Assembly: GCA_046348585.1 (NCBI GenBank)
Contig: JAXMDZ010000001.1
Span: 248,001-312,000, forward strand
Direction of reading: 5' to 3'
Length of the DNA: 64,000 nucleotides
Origin: JADZAI01 sp046348585
GTDB lineage: Bacteria; Pseudomonadota; Alphaproteobacteria; Micropepsales; Micropepsaceae
This document shows, one piece after another, positions 34,825 to 44,175 of the stretch (position 1 is the stretch's first letter; each line of letters begins with the position of its first letter). Below the pieces are notes generated by a model. That model worked only from the letters and a program-made list of their open reading frames with translations, did not search any database and was not told the origin of the DNA. The position numbers were made by a program, and so were the translations under genes.

Positions 34825-36927
34825 CTATTTCCCGCCCAGCTGCCGCGTCAGATAGACATACTGCATGGCGAGCTGCACGGCCCGGGACTTCTGGTTGGTC
34901 GCCGCGCCGTGGCCGCCTTCCAGTTCCTCGTAGAACAGGAAGGGATAGCCCTTGCTCTCCATCAGCGCCGCCATCTTGCGCGCGTGTCCGGGATGGACGC
35001 GGTCGTCGGCGGTCGAGGTGAGGAAGAAGACGCGCGGATAGACGACGCCGTCCTTCAAGTTCTGATAGGGCGAGTATTTCTCGATCGCCGCGCGCTCCTC
35101 CGGCACGTCCGGGTCGCCGTATTCCGCGATCCACGAGGCCCCCGGCGGCAGCTTGGTGTAGCGCAGCATGTCGAGCAGCGGCACGTCGCAGAGCACGGCG
35201 TTGAAGAGATCGGGGCGCTGCGTGAAGGCGACGCCGACCAGCAGGCCGCCGTTCGAGCCGCCCGAAATGCCGAGCTGCTTGTTGGTGGTCAGCCCCTTGG
35301 CGATCAGATCCTCGGCGACCGACAGGAAGTCGTCATAGACGCGCTGGCGGTTCTGCTTCAGCCCCGCCTCGTGCCAGCGCGGCCCGAACTCGCCGCCGCC
35401 GCGTATATTGGCGACCACGAAGGCGTTGCCGCGCGCCAGCCACAGCTTGCCGGCCGTCTGCCAGTACCAGGGGGTGAGCGAGACCTGGAAGCCGCCATAA
35501 GCATAGAGCAACGTCGGCACCGGACCGCTCGCGCCCTTCGGCCCGACCCAGAAATACGGCACCTTGGTGCCGTCCTTGGAGGTCGACTCGAATTGCTTGA
35601 TCTCGTAGGCCGCGCCGTCGAAGCGGGCGGGCAGCGACTTCACCTTCTCGATCGCCGCGCCGTCGTCGAACGACCAGTAGAGGCTGTCGGGGGTGAGATA
35701 GTCCTCGTAGTTGAACATCACCGAGGCGGAATGGGAATCGGCGTCAGCGATCGAGACCGTGCCGGTCTCGGGCAGCTTCACCGGCTCGGGCGCCGTCCAG
35801 ACGCCGCCCGCCACGTCATAGACGTAGATCCGCCCGCGCACGTTATCGAGCACCGAGACGAAGGCCTTGCCGGAGGTGAAATCCACCGTGTCGATCGCCG
35901 TGCGCTCGGTCGGCGTGAACAGCGTCTTGATCGCCGGCAGATTGCCGCTCGCCTGCCAGTCGGCCAGCGTGAAGGCGAGCAGCGAGCCCTGGCGGTAGGT
36001 GACGCCGTCCGCCGCCGCCCAGTCCTGGCGCAGCGAGAACACGACCTCGCCCTTGAAGATGCCGCGCATCTCCGCATAGAGCGGCAGCGGCAGCATCTTG
36101 GTCGAACCGTCGGGGGCGACGAGATAGTTTTCGGCGTCGAAGAAATCGACCGCCCGCATCACCGTCGGCACGGCGCCGTCGGCGGTGTCGTAGACGATCG
36201 GCCAGGCGGCGGTGTCCTCGGTCTTGCCCTCGAACACGGTCTTCGCCTCGCCGATCGGCGTGCCGCGCTTCCACAGCTTGACGATGCGCGGATAGCCCGA
36301 CGTGGTCGATGAGCCCTCGCCGAAATCGGTGGCGACCAGCACCGTGTCGCCGTCGATCCACTCGACCGTCGACTTGTTGGTGGCGAGCCGGTAGCCGCCC
36401 TCCACGAAGGTCTTGGTGTTGACGTCGAACTCGCGGATCTCGACCGCGTCGCCGCCGTCGGGCGAAAGCTGGACGAGGCAGCGCGTGTATTCGGGCGCGA
36501 GGCACGAAGCGCCTTTGAACGACCATTTCTGCCCCTCGTCGGCCGACAGCTTGTCGAGGTCGAGCAGCACGTCCCAGGCGGGCGTCTCGGTCTTGTAGGA
36601 CTCGACATCCGTGCGCCGCCACAGCCCCAGCACGTGCACGTCGTCCTGCCAGAAATTATACAGATGCCCGCCCCGGTAGGTGACGTAGGGGATGCGGTCC
36701 TGCGCCGTCAGCACGGCCATCGCGTCGTCCAGCAGCTTCTGGAACAGCGGATCGGCCTTCAGCTCGCCCTCGGTCTTGGCGTCGTGTTCCTTGACCCAGG
36801 CGAGGGCCTTTTCGCCCTTCACCTCCTCCAGCCACAGGAACGGGTCTTCGGTCGTTTCAGCCATGGCGGCTCCAATTGCGAAAACCGCGGCGAAGGCGGC
36901 TGCCGCGACGCGCGCGTCGATAGGCAT
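34825..36927 (-). CDS. Prolyl oligopeptidase family serine peptidase (S9A)
   Basis: 700 residues from ATG 36927 with GAGGA upstream. Signal peptide 1-23, so probably periplasmic. The beta-propeller domain (about 75-420) is followed by the hydrolase domain with Ser558 (GGSNGG), Asp641 (TADDRVHPGH) and His673 (GGHGAA), the S9A triad. LLYAYGGFQVSLTPWY is also diagnostic. It cleaves proline-containing peptides. Confidence 0.95.
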   Translation of the reverse strand: MPIDARVAAAAFAAVFAIGAAMAETTEDPFLWLEEVKGEKALAWVKEHDAKTEGELKADPLFQKLLDDAMAVLTAQDRIPYVTYRGGHLYNFWQDDVHVLGLWRRTDVESYKTETPAWDVLLDLDKLSADEGQKWSFKGASCLAPEYTRCLVQLSPDGGDAVEIREFDVNTKTFVEGGYRLATNKSTVEWIDGDTVLVATDFGEGSSTTSGYPRIVKLWKRGTPIGEAKTVFEGKTEDTAAWPIVYDTADGAVPTVMRAVDFFDAENYLVAPDGSTKMLPLPLYAEMRGIFKGEVVFSLRQDWAAADGVTYRQGSLLAFTLADWQASGNLPAIKTLFTPTERTAIDTVDFTSGKAFVSVLDNVRGRIYVYDVAGGVWTAPEPVKLPETGTVSIADADSHSASVMFNYEDYLTPDSLYWSFDDGAAIEKVKSLPARFDGAAYEIKQFESTSKDGTKVPYFWVGPKGASGPVPTLLYAYGGFQVSLTPWYWQTAGKLWLARGNAFVVANIRGGGEFGPRWHEAGLKQNRQRVYDDFLSVAEDLIAKGLTTNKQLGISGGSNGGLLVGVAFTQRPDLFNAVLCDVPLLDMLRYTKLPPGASWIAEYGDPDVPEERAAIEKYSPYQNLKDGVVYPRVFFLTSTADDRVHPGHARKMAALMESKGYPFLFYEELEGGHGAATNQKSRAVQLAMQYVYLTRQLGGK

Positions 36928-37044
36928 AAGGGTGTCCTCGATAGCGAAGGCCGCGCCCCTGCGGCCGGTTGGGCCGAGATAGCCATGCCCGCGCCGGTGG
37001 CGCAACGGCAGGGCGTTCACGAGCCCTTGAGAGGGCGTCGCAGA

Positions 37045-37061
37045 CCCTACGAAGCGTAGGG
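37045..37061. promoter_or_regulatory. Perfect inverted repeat upstream of the 70-residue gene
   Basis: CCCTACG (37045-37051) and CGTAGGG (37055-37061) flank AAG. It lies 71 bases before the ATG at 37132 and 118 bases from the divergent S9A start. No T run follows, so it is more likely an operator than a terminator. Confidence 0.4.
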
Positions 37062-37131
37062 ACTTGTGAAAGAATCGCTCAATGATTGAAGGTTATTGGT
37101 GAATGGCAGAACTCCGGCTGGGAGGCCGCCC

Positions 37132-37344
37132 ATGTCCGAATTCAGCCCTGTATCCCTTGCCTACGACCAGGGGGAGGAACACGTCCTGCGCCGCCTCGGC
37201 TGCGCCGTCGCGGTCCTCTGGTCGAGCTTTCCGGAAGACACCCAGCGCCGCCTGGTCGGCCAGGCCGCAGCCGTCGCCGACCGCGAGGAGGTGCTGAGGC
37301 CCCGCCTCGCCATCGAGGCCTTCCTGCGCGACCACGCCAGCTGA
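37132..37344 (+). CDS. Small hypothetical protein
   Basis: 70 residues from ATG 37132, with GGGAGG at 37120-37125. The sequence is soluble and probably all-helical (EEHVLRRLGCAVAVLW, RRLVGQAAAVADREEV). No family recognised. The good ribosome-binding site and coding bias support it. It precedes dapF by 74 bases. Confidence 0.6.
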   Translation: MSEFSPVSLAYDQGEEHVLRRLGCAVAVLWSSFPEDTQRRLVGQAAAVADREEVLRPRLAIEAFLRDHAS

Positions 37345-37418
37345 CCGGCGGACAGGCCGGGCCGGACGGGCGGCGAAGCCGCTTTCGCCGCCGGAACGCG
37401 GGGCCTATATAGCCGCCC

Positions 37419-38282
37419 ATGGCGACGCCATTCCTCAAGATGCACGGGCTCGGCAACGATTTCGTCGTGCTCGACGCCCGGACTCGCGGCCTTGCCGTGA
37501 GCGTCGCGGCGGCGCGCGCCATCGCCGACCGCCGCCGGGGGATCGGCTTCGACCAGCTTCTGGTCCTGGAGCGGCCGCGGGCAGGCGGCGACGTCTTCAT
37601 GCGCATCTTCAACCCCGACGGCTCCGAGGCCGAGGGCTGCGGCAACGGCACGCGCTGCGTCGCCCGGCTGCTGATGGACGAATTGGGCGCGCCCCGCGCC
37701 GTGATCGAGACCCTGGGCGGGCGGCTGATCGCCACCGATGCGGGCGGCGGCCTCGTCACCGTCGACATGGGCGCGCCCGGCCTCGACTGGGAGCAGATCC
37801 CGCTCGCCGAGCGCATGGACACCCGCCGCATCGACATCAAGATCGGTCCGATCGACAACCCCTATCTGTGGGGTCCGGCGGCGGTCAGCATGGGCAATCC
37901 GCACGCCGTCTTCTTCGTCGACGACGCCGCCTCGATCCAGCTCGACAAGGTCGGCCCGCTGGTCGAGAACCACCCGCTCTTTCCCGAGCGCGCCAATGTC
38001 AGCTTCGCCGAGGTCCTCGACCCCGGCCATGCGCGGCTGCGCGTCTGGGAGCGCAGCGCCGGCGCGACGCTCGCCTGCGGCACCGCCGCCTGCGCGACGC
38101 TGGTCGCCGGCGTCCGGCTCGGCAAGCTCGCCCGCGCCGCCGAGATCGAACTGCCCGGCGGCCCGCTCGCCATCGCCTGGCGCGAGAGCGACGGCCATGT
38201 GCTGATGACCGGCCCGGCCGAAACGAGCTTCGCGGGCGAGATGGGCGCGGCGCTCGACGCCCTGCTGACGGCCGGCGCATGA
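37419..38282 (+). CDS. dapF: Diaminopimelate epimerase
   Basis: 287 residues. The two catalytic cysteines are Cys74 (EGCGNGTRC) and Cys220 (LACGTAACA), in the duplicated DapF fold; MHGLGNDFVVLD is the usual start. It converts LL- to meso-diaminopimelate for lysine and peptidoglycan. It heads dapF-mtaB-ftsY-fucosidase-yciB, whose frames all overlap by 4 to 8 bases. Confidence 0.98.
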   Translation: MATPFLKMHGLGNDFVVLDARTRGLAVSVAAARAIADRRRGIGFDQLLVLERPRAGGDVFMRIFNPDGSEAEGCGNGTRCVARLLMDELGAPRAVIETLGGRLIATDAGGGLVTVDMGAPGLDWEQIPLAERMDTRRIDIKIGPIDNPYLWGPAAVSMGNPHAVFFVDDAASIQLDKVGPLVENHPLFPERANVSFAEVLDPGHARLRVWERSAGATLACGTAACATLVAGVRLGKLARAAEIELPGGPLAIAWRESDGHVLMTGPAETSFAGEMGAALDALLTAGA

Positions 38283-39553
38283 GCGGCGTCGACATCGTCA
38301 CCTTCGGCTGCCGCCTCAACGCCTACGAGTCCGAGGCGATGCGCACCCAGGCGGCGGCGGCGGGCCTCGCCGATGCGGTCATCGTCAACACCTGCGCCGT
38401 CACCAACGAAGCGGTGCGCCAGGCCCGTCAGGCGATCCGCAAGCTCAAGCGCGAGCGCCCCGACGCCGAGATCATCGTCACCGGCTGCGCCGCCCAGACC
38501 GAGCCCGCGACCTTCGCGGACATGCCCGAGGTCGGCCGCGTGCTGGGCAACGCCGAAAAGCTTGAGGCCGCCTCGTATGCCCCGCGCGCCTTCGGGGCCG
38601 AAGGCCACGAGCGGGTGCGCGTCAACGACATCATGGAATTGCGCGAGACCGGCGCGCACCTGATCGACGGCTTCGGCGACCGCGCCCGCGCCTTCGTGCA
38701 GGTGCAGAACGGCTGCGACCACCGCTGCACCTTCTGCATCATCCCCTACGGACGGGGCAATTCGCGCAGCGTGCCGATGGGCGACGTGGTGGCGCAGGTC
38801 CGCCGCCTGGTCGAGGGCGGCACTGCCGAGATCGTCCTGACCGGCGTCGACATCACCTCCTACGGCGCCGACCTGCCGGGGACGCCGAAGCTCGGCGACC
38901 TCGCGGCGAAGATCCTCAAGCTGGTGCCGGAACTGAAGCGCCTGCGGATCTCCTCGCTCGATGCGGTCGAGGCCGATCCGGCGCTGCTGCGGCTCATCGC
39001 CGAAGAGGCGCGGCTGATGCCGCATCTGCATCTGTCGCTCCAGGCGGGCGACGACATGATCCTCAAGCGCATGAAGCGCCGCCACGCCCGCACCGACGCC
39101 ATCGCCTTCTGCGCCGAGGCCCGCCGCTTGCGCCCTGACATCGCCTTCGGGGCCGACCTCATCGCCGGTTTCCCGACCGAGGACGAGGCGATGTTCGAGG
39201 CGACGCTGGCGCTGGTCGAGGAGTGCGGCCTCGCCTATCTGCACGTCTTTCCGTTCAGCCCGCGCAAGGGCACGCCCGCCGCGCGGATGCCGCTGGTCGC
39301 CCCCGCCATCGTCAAGGCCCGCGCCGCCCGGCTGCGCGCCGCGGGCGACGCCGCCCTCGCCCGCCACCTCGCCCGCCATCAGGGCGCGACCGGCGACGTG
39401 CTGGTCGAGAAGCCGGGCTTCGGCCGCCTCGCCGATTTCTCCCCCGTCCGCTTCGCCGGTCCTGGCGCTGCGGGCGACATCGTGCCGATGACCGTCCTCG
39501 CCGCCGGGGCGCGCGAGCTGACGGCCCGTCCGCTGCACCGGAACGCCGCATGA
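38279..39553 (+). CDS. mtaB: tRNA (t6A37) methylthiotransferase MtaB
   Basis: 424 residues from ATG 38279, overlapping the dapF stop as ATGA. N-terminal cluster cysteines Cys11, Cys39 and Cys70, radical-SAM cysteines Cys146/150/153 (CDHRCTFC), and a C-terminal TRAM-like region. It adds a methylthio group to t6A at position 37 of ANN-decoding tRNAs. Position between dapF and ftsY is conserved in many alphaproteobacteria. Confidence 0.95.
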   Translation: MSGVDIVTFGCRLNAYESEAMRTQAAAAGLADAVIVNTCAVTNEAVRQARQAIRKLKRERPDAEIIVTGCAAQTEPATFADMPEVGRVLGNAEKLEAASYAPRAFGAEGHERVRVNDIMELRETGAHLIDGFGDRARAFVQVQNGCDHRCTFCIIPYGRGNSRSVPMGDVVAQVRRLVEGGTAEIVLTGVDITSYGADLPGTPKLGDLAAKILKLVPELKRLRISSLDAVEADPALLRLIAEEARLMPHLHLSLQAGDDMILKRMKRRHARTDAIAFCAEARRLRPDIAFGADLIAGFPTEDEAMFEATLALVEECGLAYLHVFPFSPRKGTPAARMPLVAPAIVKARAARLRAAGDAALARHLARHQGATGDVLVEKPGFGRLADFSPVRFAGPGAAGDIVPMTVLAAGARELTARPLHRNAA

Positions 39554-40479
39554 GCGACCAGAAAACCGGCTTCATCGCGCGCCTGCGCGCCGGCCTCAGG
39601 AAGTCGACCGACCGCGTCGGCGAACAGATCGCCAGCGTCTTCACCAAGCGGCGGCTCGACGCCGAGACGCTGGACGAGCTTGAGGACGCGCTGATCGGCG
39701 CCGACATGGGACCGGCCGCGGCGGCGAAGATCACCAGGGCGCTGCGCGCCCAGCGCCACGACAAGGACATCACCGGCGACGAGATCCGCGCGATGCTCGC
39801 CGCCGAAATCGAGCGCATTCTCGCAGGGCCCGAAGTGCCGCCGCCCTACAGCGCCCACAAGCCCTATGTCAGCCTCGTCATCGGCGTGAACGGCGTCGGC
39901 AAGACGACGACCATCGGCAAGATCGCCCGCGCCCTCCAGGCCCAGGACATGAAGGTGACGCTCGCCGCCGGCGACACGTTCCGCGCCGCCGCCATCGAGC
40001 AGCTGAAGATCTGGGGCGGGCGCACCGGCGCGACCGTCGTCGCCCGCGCGCAAGGAGCCGACGCCGCGGGCCTCGTCTTCGACGCCTACAAGGAGGCGCA
40101 GGCCAACGGCTCCGACGTGCTCCTCGTCGACACCGCCGGGCGGCTCCAGAACAAGCAGGGCCTGATGGACGAGCTGGCCAAGGTCATCCGCGTGCTGAAG
40201 AAGGTCGACCCCAGCGCCCCGCACGAGACCATGCTGATAGTCGATGCGACGACCGGGCAGAACGCGCTCGCCCAGATCGACACCTTCAAGGAAGTCGCCG
40301 GCGTCACCTCGCTGACCGTCACCAAGCTTGACGGCACGGCGCGCGGCGGCGCGGTGGTCGCCGCGACCGAACGCTCGGGCCTGCCGATCCGCTATGTCGG
40401 ACTGGGCGAGGGTCCGGAAGATCTTCAATATTTCGACCCGCGCGGTTTCGCCCGGGCGCTTGTGGGGCTTGAGCCATGA
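39550..40479 (+). CDS. ftsY: SRP receptor FtsY
   Basis: 309 residues from ATG 39550, overlapping mtaB by four bases. NG domain only: GVNGVGKTTTIGKIA, DTFRAAAIEQL, VDTAGRLQNK, TKLDGTARGG. There is almost no acidic N-terminal A domain, as in other short alphaproteobacterial FtsY. It docks Ffh-ribosome complexes at the membrane. The longer open frame upstream lies inside mtaB and is not used. Confidence 0.97.
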   Translation: MSDQKTGFIARLRAGLRKSTDRVGEQIASVFTKRRLDAETLDELEDALIGADMGPAAAAKITRALRAQRHDKDITGDEIRAMLAAEIERILAGPEVPPPYSAHKPYVSLVIGVNGVGKTTTIGKIARALQAQDMKVTLAAGDTFRAAAIEQLKIWGGRTGATVVARAQGADAAGLVFDAYKEAQANGSDVLLVDTAGRLQNKQGLMDELAKVIRVLKKVDPSAPHETMLIVDATTGQNALAQIDTFKEVAGVTSLTVTKLDGTARGGAVVAATERSGLPIRYVGLGEGPEDLQYFDPRGFARALVGLEP

Positions 40480-41888
40480 CGACACCTCCTGCCTGGTTCA
40501 GCGACGCCAAGCTCGGCATCTTCATCCACTGGGGCATCTTCTCTGTGCCGGCCTTCGCGCCGCGCGGCCGCACCATTGCCGAGATCATGCGGGCGCGGCC
40601 CGACGACGGCTGGGCGCACCTGCCCTATACCGAGTGGTATCCGAACTCGATCCTGTTCCCGGACAGCGAAGCGGCGCGCCATCACGCCGCCGTCCATGGC
40701 GGTAAGCCCTATGCCGCATTCCGCGCCGATTTCGACCGCGCCGCCGAGGCCTTCGACGCCGGGGCCTGGGCCGATCTCTTCGCCGAGGCGGGGGCGCGCT
40801 ATGCGGTCTTCGTCACCAAGCACCATGACGGCTACTGCCTGTGGCCGACGGACGTGCCCAATCCGCACCGTCCGGGCTGGCACTCGGCCCGCGACTTCGT
40901 GGGCGAACTCGCCGGCGCGGTCCGGGCCCGCGGCCTCACCTTCGGCACCTATTATTCAGGCGGGCTCGACTGGACCTTCCGCCACGAGCCCATCGCCACG
41001 TTCGGCGATCTGATGGCCTGCGTCCCCTTCGAGGACGATTACCGGGCCTACGCGCTCGCCCAGTACCGCGAACTGATCGAGCGCTATGACGCCGACGTCC
41101 TGTGGAACGACATCGCCTATCCGGACGCGGAGGATCGCGACCGGCTGTTCGAGCACTTCCGCGCGACCCGGCCCGAGGGCGTCGTCAACGACCGCTGGAT
41201 GGCGAGCCGCCCGGCCTTCGAGCGCCTGCGCGAGCCGGGGCCGCGCGCCGAGGTCGACGCGATGATCAAGGCCCGCCGCGCCGAAGGCCATGACGACCTG
41301 ATGCCGCCCGACGGCGGCATCGGCGATTACCGCACGCCGGAATATTCCGACCGCCTCGAATTCGGCGAGCGCGCCTGGGAAGCCTGCCGCGGCATGGACA
41401 TGTCGTTCGGCTTCAACGCCGGGGCGCGGCCGGAGGATTATCTGTCGGCGGACGAACTCATCGCCTCCTTCGTCGAGATCGTCGCTCATGGCGGCAATCT
41501 GCTGCTCAACATGGGGCCGCGCGCCGACGGCAGCGTGCCCGAGGTGCAGCAGGCGCTGCTGCGGGCCCTGGGCGTCTGGCTGCGCGTCAACGGCGCGGCG
41601 ATCTACGGCACGCGGCGCACGCAAGCGGCGACCGGCGTCGCCAGCGACGGCACGCCCTACCGCACGACCGGATCGGACGGCGCGATCAACGTGTTCTTCA
41701 TGGCCGAGCCCAAGGCAAGCAGCCTCGTTCTGCCGACCCTCGCCGGGGCATCGAGCGCCGTGCGGCTCGACGGCGGCGGCTGCGATCTGACGGGAACGGA
41801 CCCGGTCGGGATAACGCTCGCCGCGCCCTTCGCGGGCGCCGCCCCCCATGCCGTCGTCCTCAAGGGAGCGCGCATCCGTCATGGCTGA
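40476..41888 (+). CDS. GH29 alpha-L-fucosidase, cytoplasmic
   Basis: 470 residues, starting within the ftsY stop (ATGA overlap). GH29 features: FSDAKLGIFIHWGIFSVP, YAVFVTKHHDGYCLWPT, and DADVLWNDIAYP, where the Asp of WND is the likely nucleophile. A C-terminal beta domain follows NLLLNMGPRADG. No signal peptide, so the enzyme should be cytoplasmic. No fucose transport or catabolic genes are nearby. It sits between ftsY and yciB in a core operon, which is unusual. Substrate could be another alpha-L-fucoside-like sugar. Confidence 0.9.
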   Translation: MTTPPAWFSDAKLGIFIHWGIFSVPAFAPRGRTIAEIMRARPDDGWAHLPYTEWYPNSILFPDSEAARHHAAVHGGKPYAAFRADFDRAAEAFDAGAWADLFAEAGARYAVFVTKHHDGYCLWPTDVPNPHRPGWHSARDFVGELAGAVRARGLTFGTYYSGGLDWTFRHEPIATFGDLMACVPFEDDYRAYALAQYRELIERYDADVLWNDIAYPDAEDRDRLFEHFRATRPEGVVNDRWMASRPAFERLREPGPRAEVDAMIKARRAEGHDDLMPPDGGIGDYRTPEYSDRLEFGERAWEACRGMDMSFGFNAGARPEDYLSADELIASFVEIVAHGGNLLLNMGPRADGSVPEVQQALLRALGVWLRVNGAAIYGTRRTQAATGVASDGTPYRTTGSDGAINVFFMAEPKASSLVLPTLAGASSAVRLDGGGCDLTGTDPVGITLAAPFAGAAPHAVVLKGARIRHG

Positions 41889-42480
41889 CGAGCCGCAAGC
41901 CGCGCCGCCACGCCGCCGCATGAGCCTCGCGCTCAAGCACACGCTGGAGTTCGGCCCGATCGTCGTCTTCTTCGCCGCGCTGCTGGCGAGCGACATCTTC
42001 ACCGCGACGGCGGTGCTGATGGTCACGATGACGCTCGCCGCCGGCATCGCCTGGATCATCGAGGGCCGCGTCTCGACGCTGATCCTGCTCGGCACGGTCG
42101 CCGCGCTCGGCTTCGGCTCGCTGACGCTGCTGCTGCACGACGAGACCTTCATCAAGATCCGCCCGTCGATCTGGTTCTCGACGCTGGCGCTTCTGCTGAT
42201 CGGCGGCCTCGCCTTCGGACGGCTCTTCCTGCGCAGCCTCTTCGAATACGCCTTCCGCATCGACGATGCGGGCTGGCGCAAGCTCACCTGGCGGATGGCC
42301 GGCTTCTTCCTCGTGCTCGCGCTCGCCAATCACCTGATGTGGACGAATTTCTCGGCCGAGACCTGGGCGGCCTACAAACTGTTCGCGGTGCCGGCGCTGA
42401 TGATGATCTTCATGATGGCGCAGGCGCCGTTGCTGATCCGGCATCAGCTGCCCGAGGACGCCCCGCTCGCCGACGATTAG
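41881..42480 (+). CDS. yciB: Septation protein A / YciB-family membrane protein
   Basis: 199 residues from ATG 41881, overlapping the fucosidase stop by eight bases. Hydrophobic helices at about 20-42, 45-62, 66-80, 98-115, 135-155 and 162-185. LKHTLEFGPIVVFF at the start and WRMAGFFLVLALANHLMWTNFS are family hallmarks. The family is linked to cell envelope and septum synthesis. The ftsY-yciB-ccm neighbourhood is conserved in related genomes. Confidence 0.93.
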   Translation: MADEPQAAPPRRRMSLALKHTLEFGPIVVFFAALLASDIFTATAVLMVTMTLAAGIAWIIEGRVSTLILLGTVAALGFGSLTLLLHDETFIKIRPSIWFSTLALLLIGGLAFGRLFLRSLFEYAFRIDDAGWRKLTWRMAGFFLVLALANHLMWTNFSAETWAAYKLFAVPALMMIFMMAQAPLLIRHQLPEDAPLADD

Positions 42481-42753
42481 GCAGGGGGCGCGGCGCGCGT
42501 CCGGCGGATTTGCGGGATGCGCGGCCGCACAAGATGCCGCGCGCCATGGTGAAGAGGCGCGCAAGCACGGCGGTCGAATGTCGCAACGCAGCGCCCTTCG
42601 GGGGGTTTCGGCGGCGCGGTCAATTGGCTAGCATTCGGGCTCGTTCGATGGCGCGGCCGTCCGGCCGTGCGGGGTATTCATCAGTCTGCCACCGGTTCCA
42701 GAACGCGCGGCGGCGCGGCGGAGTGCGAACGTGGCGGATGCGGCGGAGTGGGC

Positions 42754-43194
42754 ATGGCGCAGAAGCAGTACGAACTCAAATCTTCGCCCGTGCATCTGTT
42801 GCGCCGCTGCGGACAATATGCGGCCGACCTTTTCGACGCCGAGACGCGCGGCTCCGATCTGACGCCGCGCCAGCTCACCGTGCTCATCGCGGTCGATGCC
42901 GACGACGGCGCGACGCAGACCGCGCTCGTCGCCGCCACCGGGATCGACCGCTCGACGCTCGCCGACATGGTGGCGCGGATGATCCAGCGCGATCTCATCG
43001 TGCGCAAACGCACCGAGGCCGATGCGCGCGCCAACTCGGTACGCCTCAGCCCCAAGGGCAAGCGCGCCCTCGCCTCGGCGCTGACCGCGCTGAAGAAGAC
43101 CGAAGCGAAGCTGCTGGCGGCGCTGCCCGCCTCGCGCCGGGCCGAGTTCCTGAAGTCGCTCGCCCTGATCGCCGCCAACGCCGGCGGCGAATGA
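42754..43194 (+). CDS. MarR-family transcriptional regulator
   Basis: 146 residues from ATG 42754 with CGGAG upstream. Winged helix at about 35-110: LTPRQLTVLIAV, TQTALVAATGIDRSTLADMVARM, then the wing RKRTEADARANSVRLSPKGK. No ligand can be predicted. The 273 bases before it contain no other gene. A minus-strand gene ends four bases after it. Confidence 0.9.
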   Translation: MAQKQYELKSSPVHLLRRCGQYAADLFDAETRGSDLTPRQLTVLIAVDADDGATQTALVAATGIDRSTLADMVARMIQRDLIVRKRTEADARANSVRLSPKGKRALASALTALKKTEAKLLAALPASRRAEFLKSLALIAANAGGE

Positions 43195-43198
43195 TCTC

Positions 43199-43456
43199 TC
43201 AGACCGTGATGTCGAGAAGCGTGCCCGGCCGCTGGTAGCGCGGCCGCTCGACGCCGAACGGCGCCTCGCGCAGCAGCGCGGCGCGCGGCTCGCCGTCCGC
43301 CGCGTTCTGGACGGCAGCGGGAACGGGCGTCTGGGGCGCGGGCGCGCCGCGCGCCGCTTCAGCGATCCGGCGCAGCGCCGCCTGTCCGGGCGTGAGGGCC
43401 GGGGCGGCCGGGGGCGGCGTGGTGTTGATCGGTGTCGTCATCGCGGAAGGAACCAT
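43199..43456 (-). CDS. Hypothetical Pro/Ala-rich small protein
   Basis: 85 residues from ATG 43456, chosen because AAGGGA lies eight bases upstream; ATG 43441 has no such site. The first 40 residues are Pro/Ala-rich, and the C-terminus RPRYQRPGTLLDITV looks more structured. No family recognised. It is convergent with the MarR gene and 33 bases downstream of ccmG. Confidence 0.55.
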   Translation of the reverse strand: MVPSAMTTPINTTPPPAAPALTPGQAALRRIAEAARGAPAPQTPVPAAVQNAADGEPRAALLREAPFGVERPRYQRPGTLLDITV

Positions 43457-43489
43457 TAACCATTTCCCTTAGGGAGTCGTTAACGGAGC

Positions 43490-44017
43490 TTACCGCGCAC
43501 GCGCGATGGCCGGCAGGATGTCGTCGCGGATCGCCGCCTCGTCCAGCGGCCCGACATGCTTCCAGACGATGATCCCCTTGCCGTCGACGACATAGGTTTC
43601 CGGCACGCCATAGACGCCCCACTCGATGGCCGCCCGGCCGTCGGCGTCCATGGCGGTGCGCGCGAACGGATCGCCGAGTTCGTCGAGGAAGCCCAGCGCC
43701 TTCTCGGCCGTGTCCTTGTAGGCGATGCCGTAGATCGGAACCTTCGATTTCAGGGCGATCAGCAGCGGCTGCTCGATGCGGCAGGGCGCGCACCAGCTCG
43801 CCCAGAAATTGACGAGCTTCACCCGCCCGTCAGCGAGGTCGGCCGGACCGATGCCGGGCCCGCCCGCGAGCCCCGGCAGGGCGATGGCCGGGGCCGGCTT
43901 GCCGATCAGCGCGGAGGGAATGCGGGCCGGATCGCCCCCCTGCTCCAGCCGCAGCATGAAGAGCGCCGCGAGGCCCGCGATGAAGATCAGCGGCAGCAGG
44001 AAGAGGAGACGCCTCAC
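43490..44017 (-). CDS. ccmG: Cytochrome c biogenesis thioredoxin CcmG/DsbE
   Basis: 175 residues from a GTG at 44017 overlapping the ccmD stop as GTGA. An N-terminal membrane anchor (about 3-22), then a thioredoxin fold with the redox pair Cys76/Cys79 (WASWCAPCR) and the cis-Pro region YGVPETYVVD. It reduces apocytochrome heme-binding thiols in the periplasm. It is the last gene of ccmABCDG; ccmE, ccmF and ccmH are not in the window. Confidence 0.95.
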   Translation of the reverse strand: MRRLLFLLPLIFIAGLAALFMLRLEQGGDPARIPSALIGKPAPAIALPGLAGGPGIGPADLADGRVKLVNFWASWCAPCRIEQPLLIALKSKVPIYGIAYKDTAEKALGFLDELGDPFARTAMDADGRAAIEWGVYGVPETYVVDGKGIIVWKHVGPLDEAAIRDDILPAIARAR

Positions 44018-44175
44018 GGCTCGCTCCGCTCCGCTTCCAGCCGCTCCAGCATCCGCTTCGCGCCGCGCGCCGCGATCAGCGTCTCGGCGAGGACGCCGCC
44101 GACGCCGAGCGCGAAGACCGCAAAGCACGGCCAGATGAACCAGCCATAGGGATGGAAGGCGAGATATTCGAGCAT
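44014..44175 (-). CDS. ccmD: Heme exporter protein CcmD
   Basis: 53 residues, starting directly after the ccmC stop and sharing GTGA with ccmG. The start MLEYLAFHPYGWFIWP and one membrane helix (about 12-32) followed by a charged helix (AARGAKRMLERLEAE) are typical of CcmD. It helps release holo-CcmE from the CcmABC complex. Confidence 0.92.
   Translation of the reverse strand: MLEYLAFHPYGWFIWPCFAVFALGVGGVLAETLIAARGAKRMLERLEAERSEP

Noticed and set aside
42481..42753. 273-base gap before the MarR gene as a hidden coding region
   Set aside because: Open frames there lack start signals and protein-like composition; only the MarR ribosome-binding site is clear.
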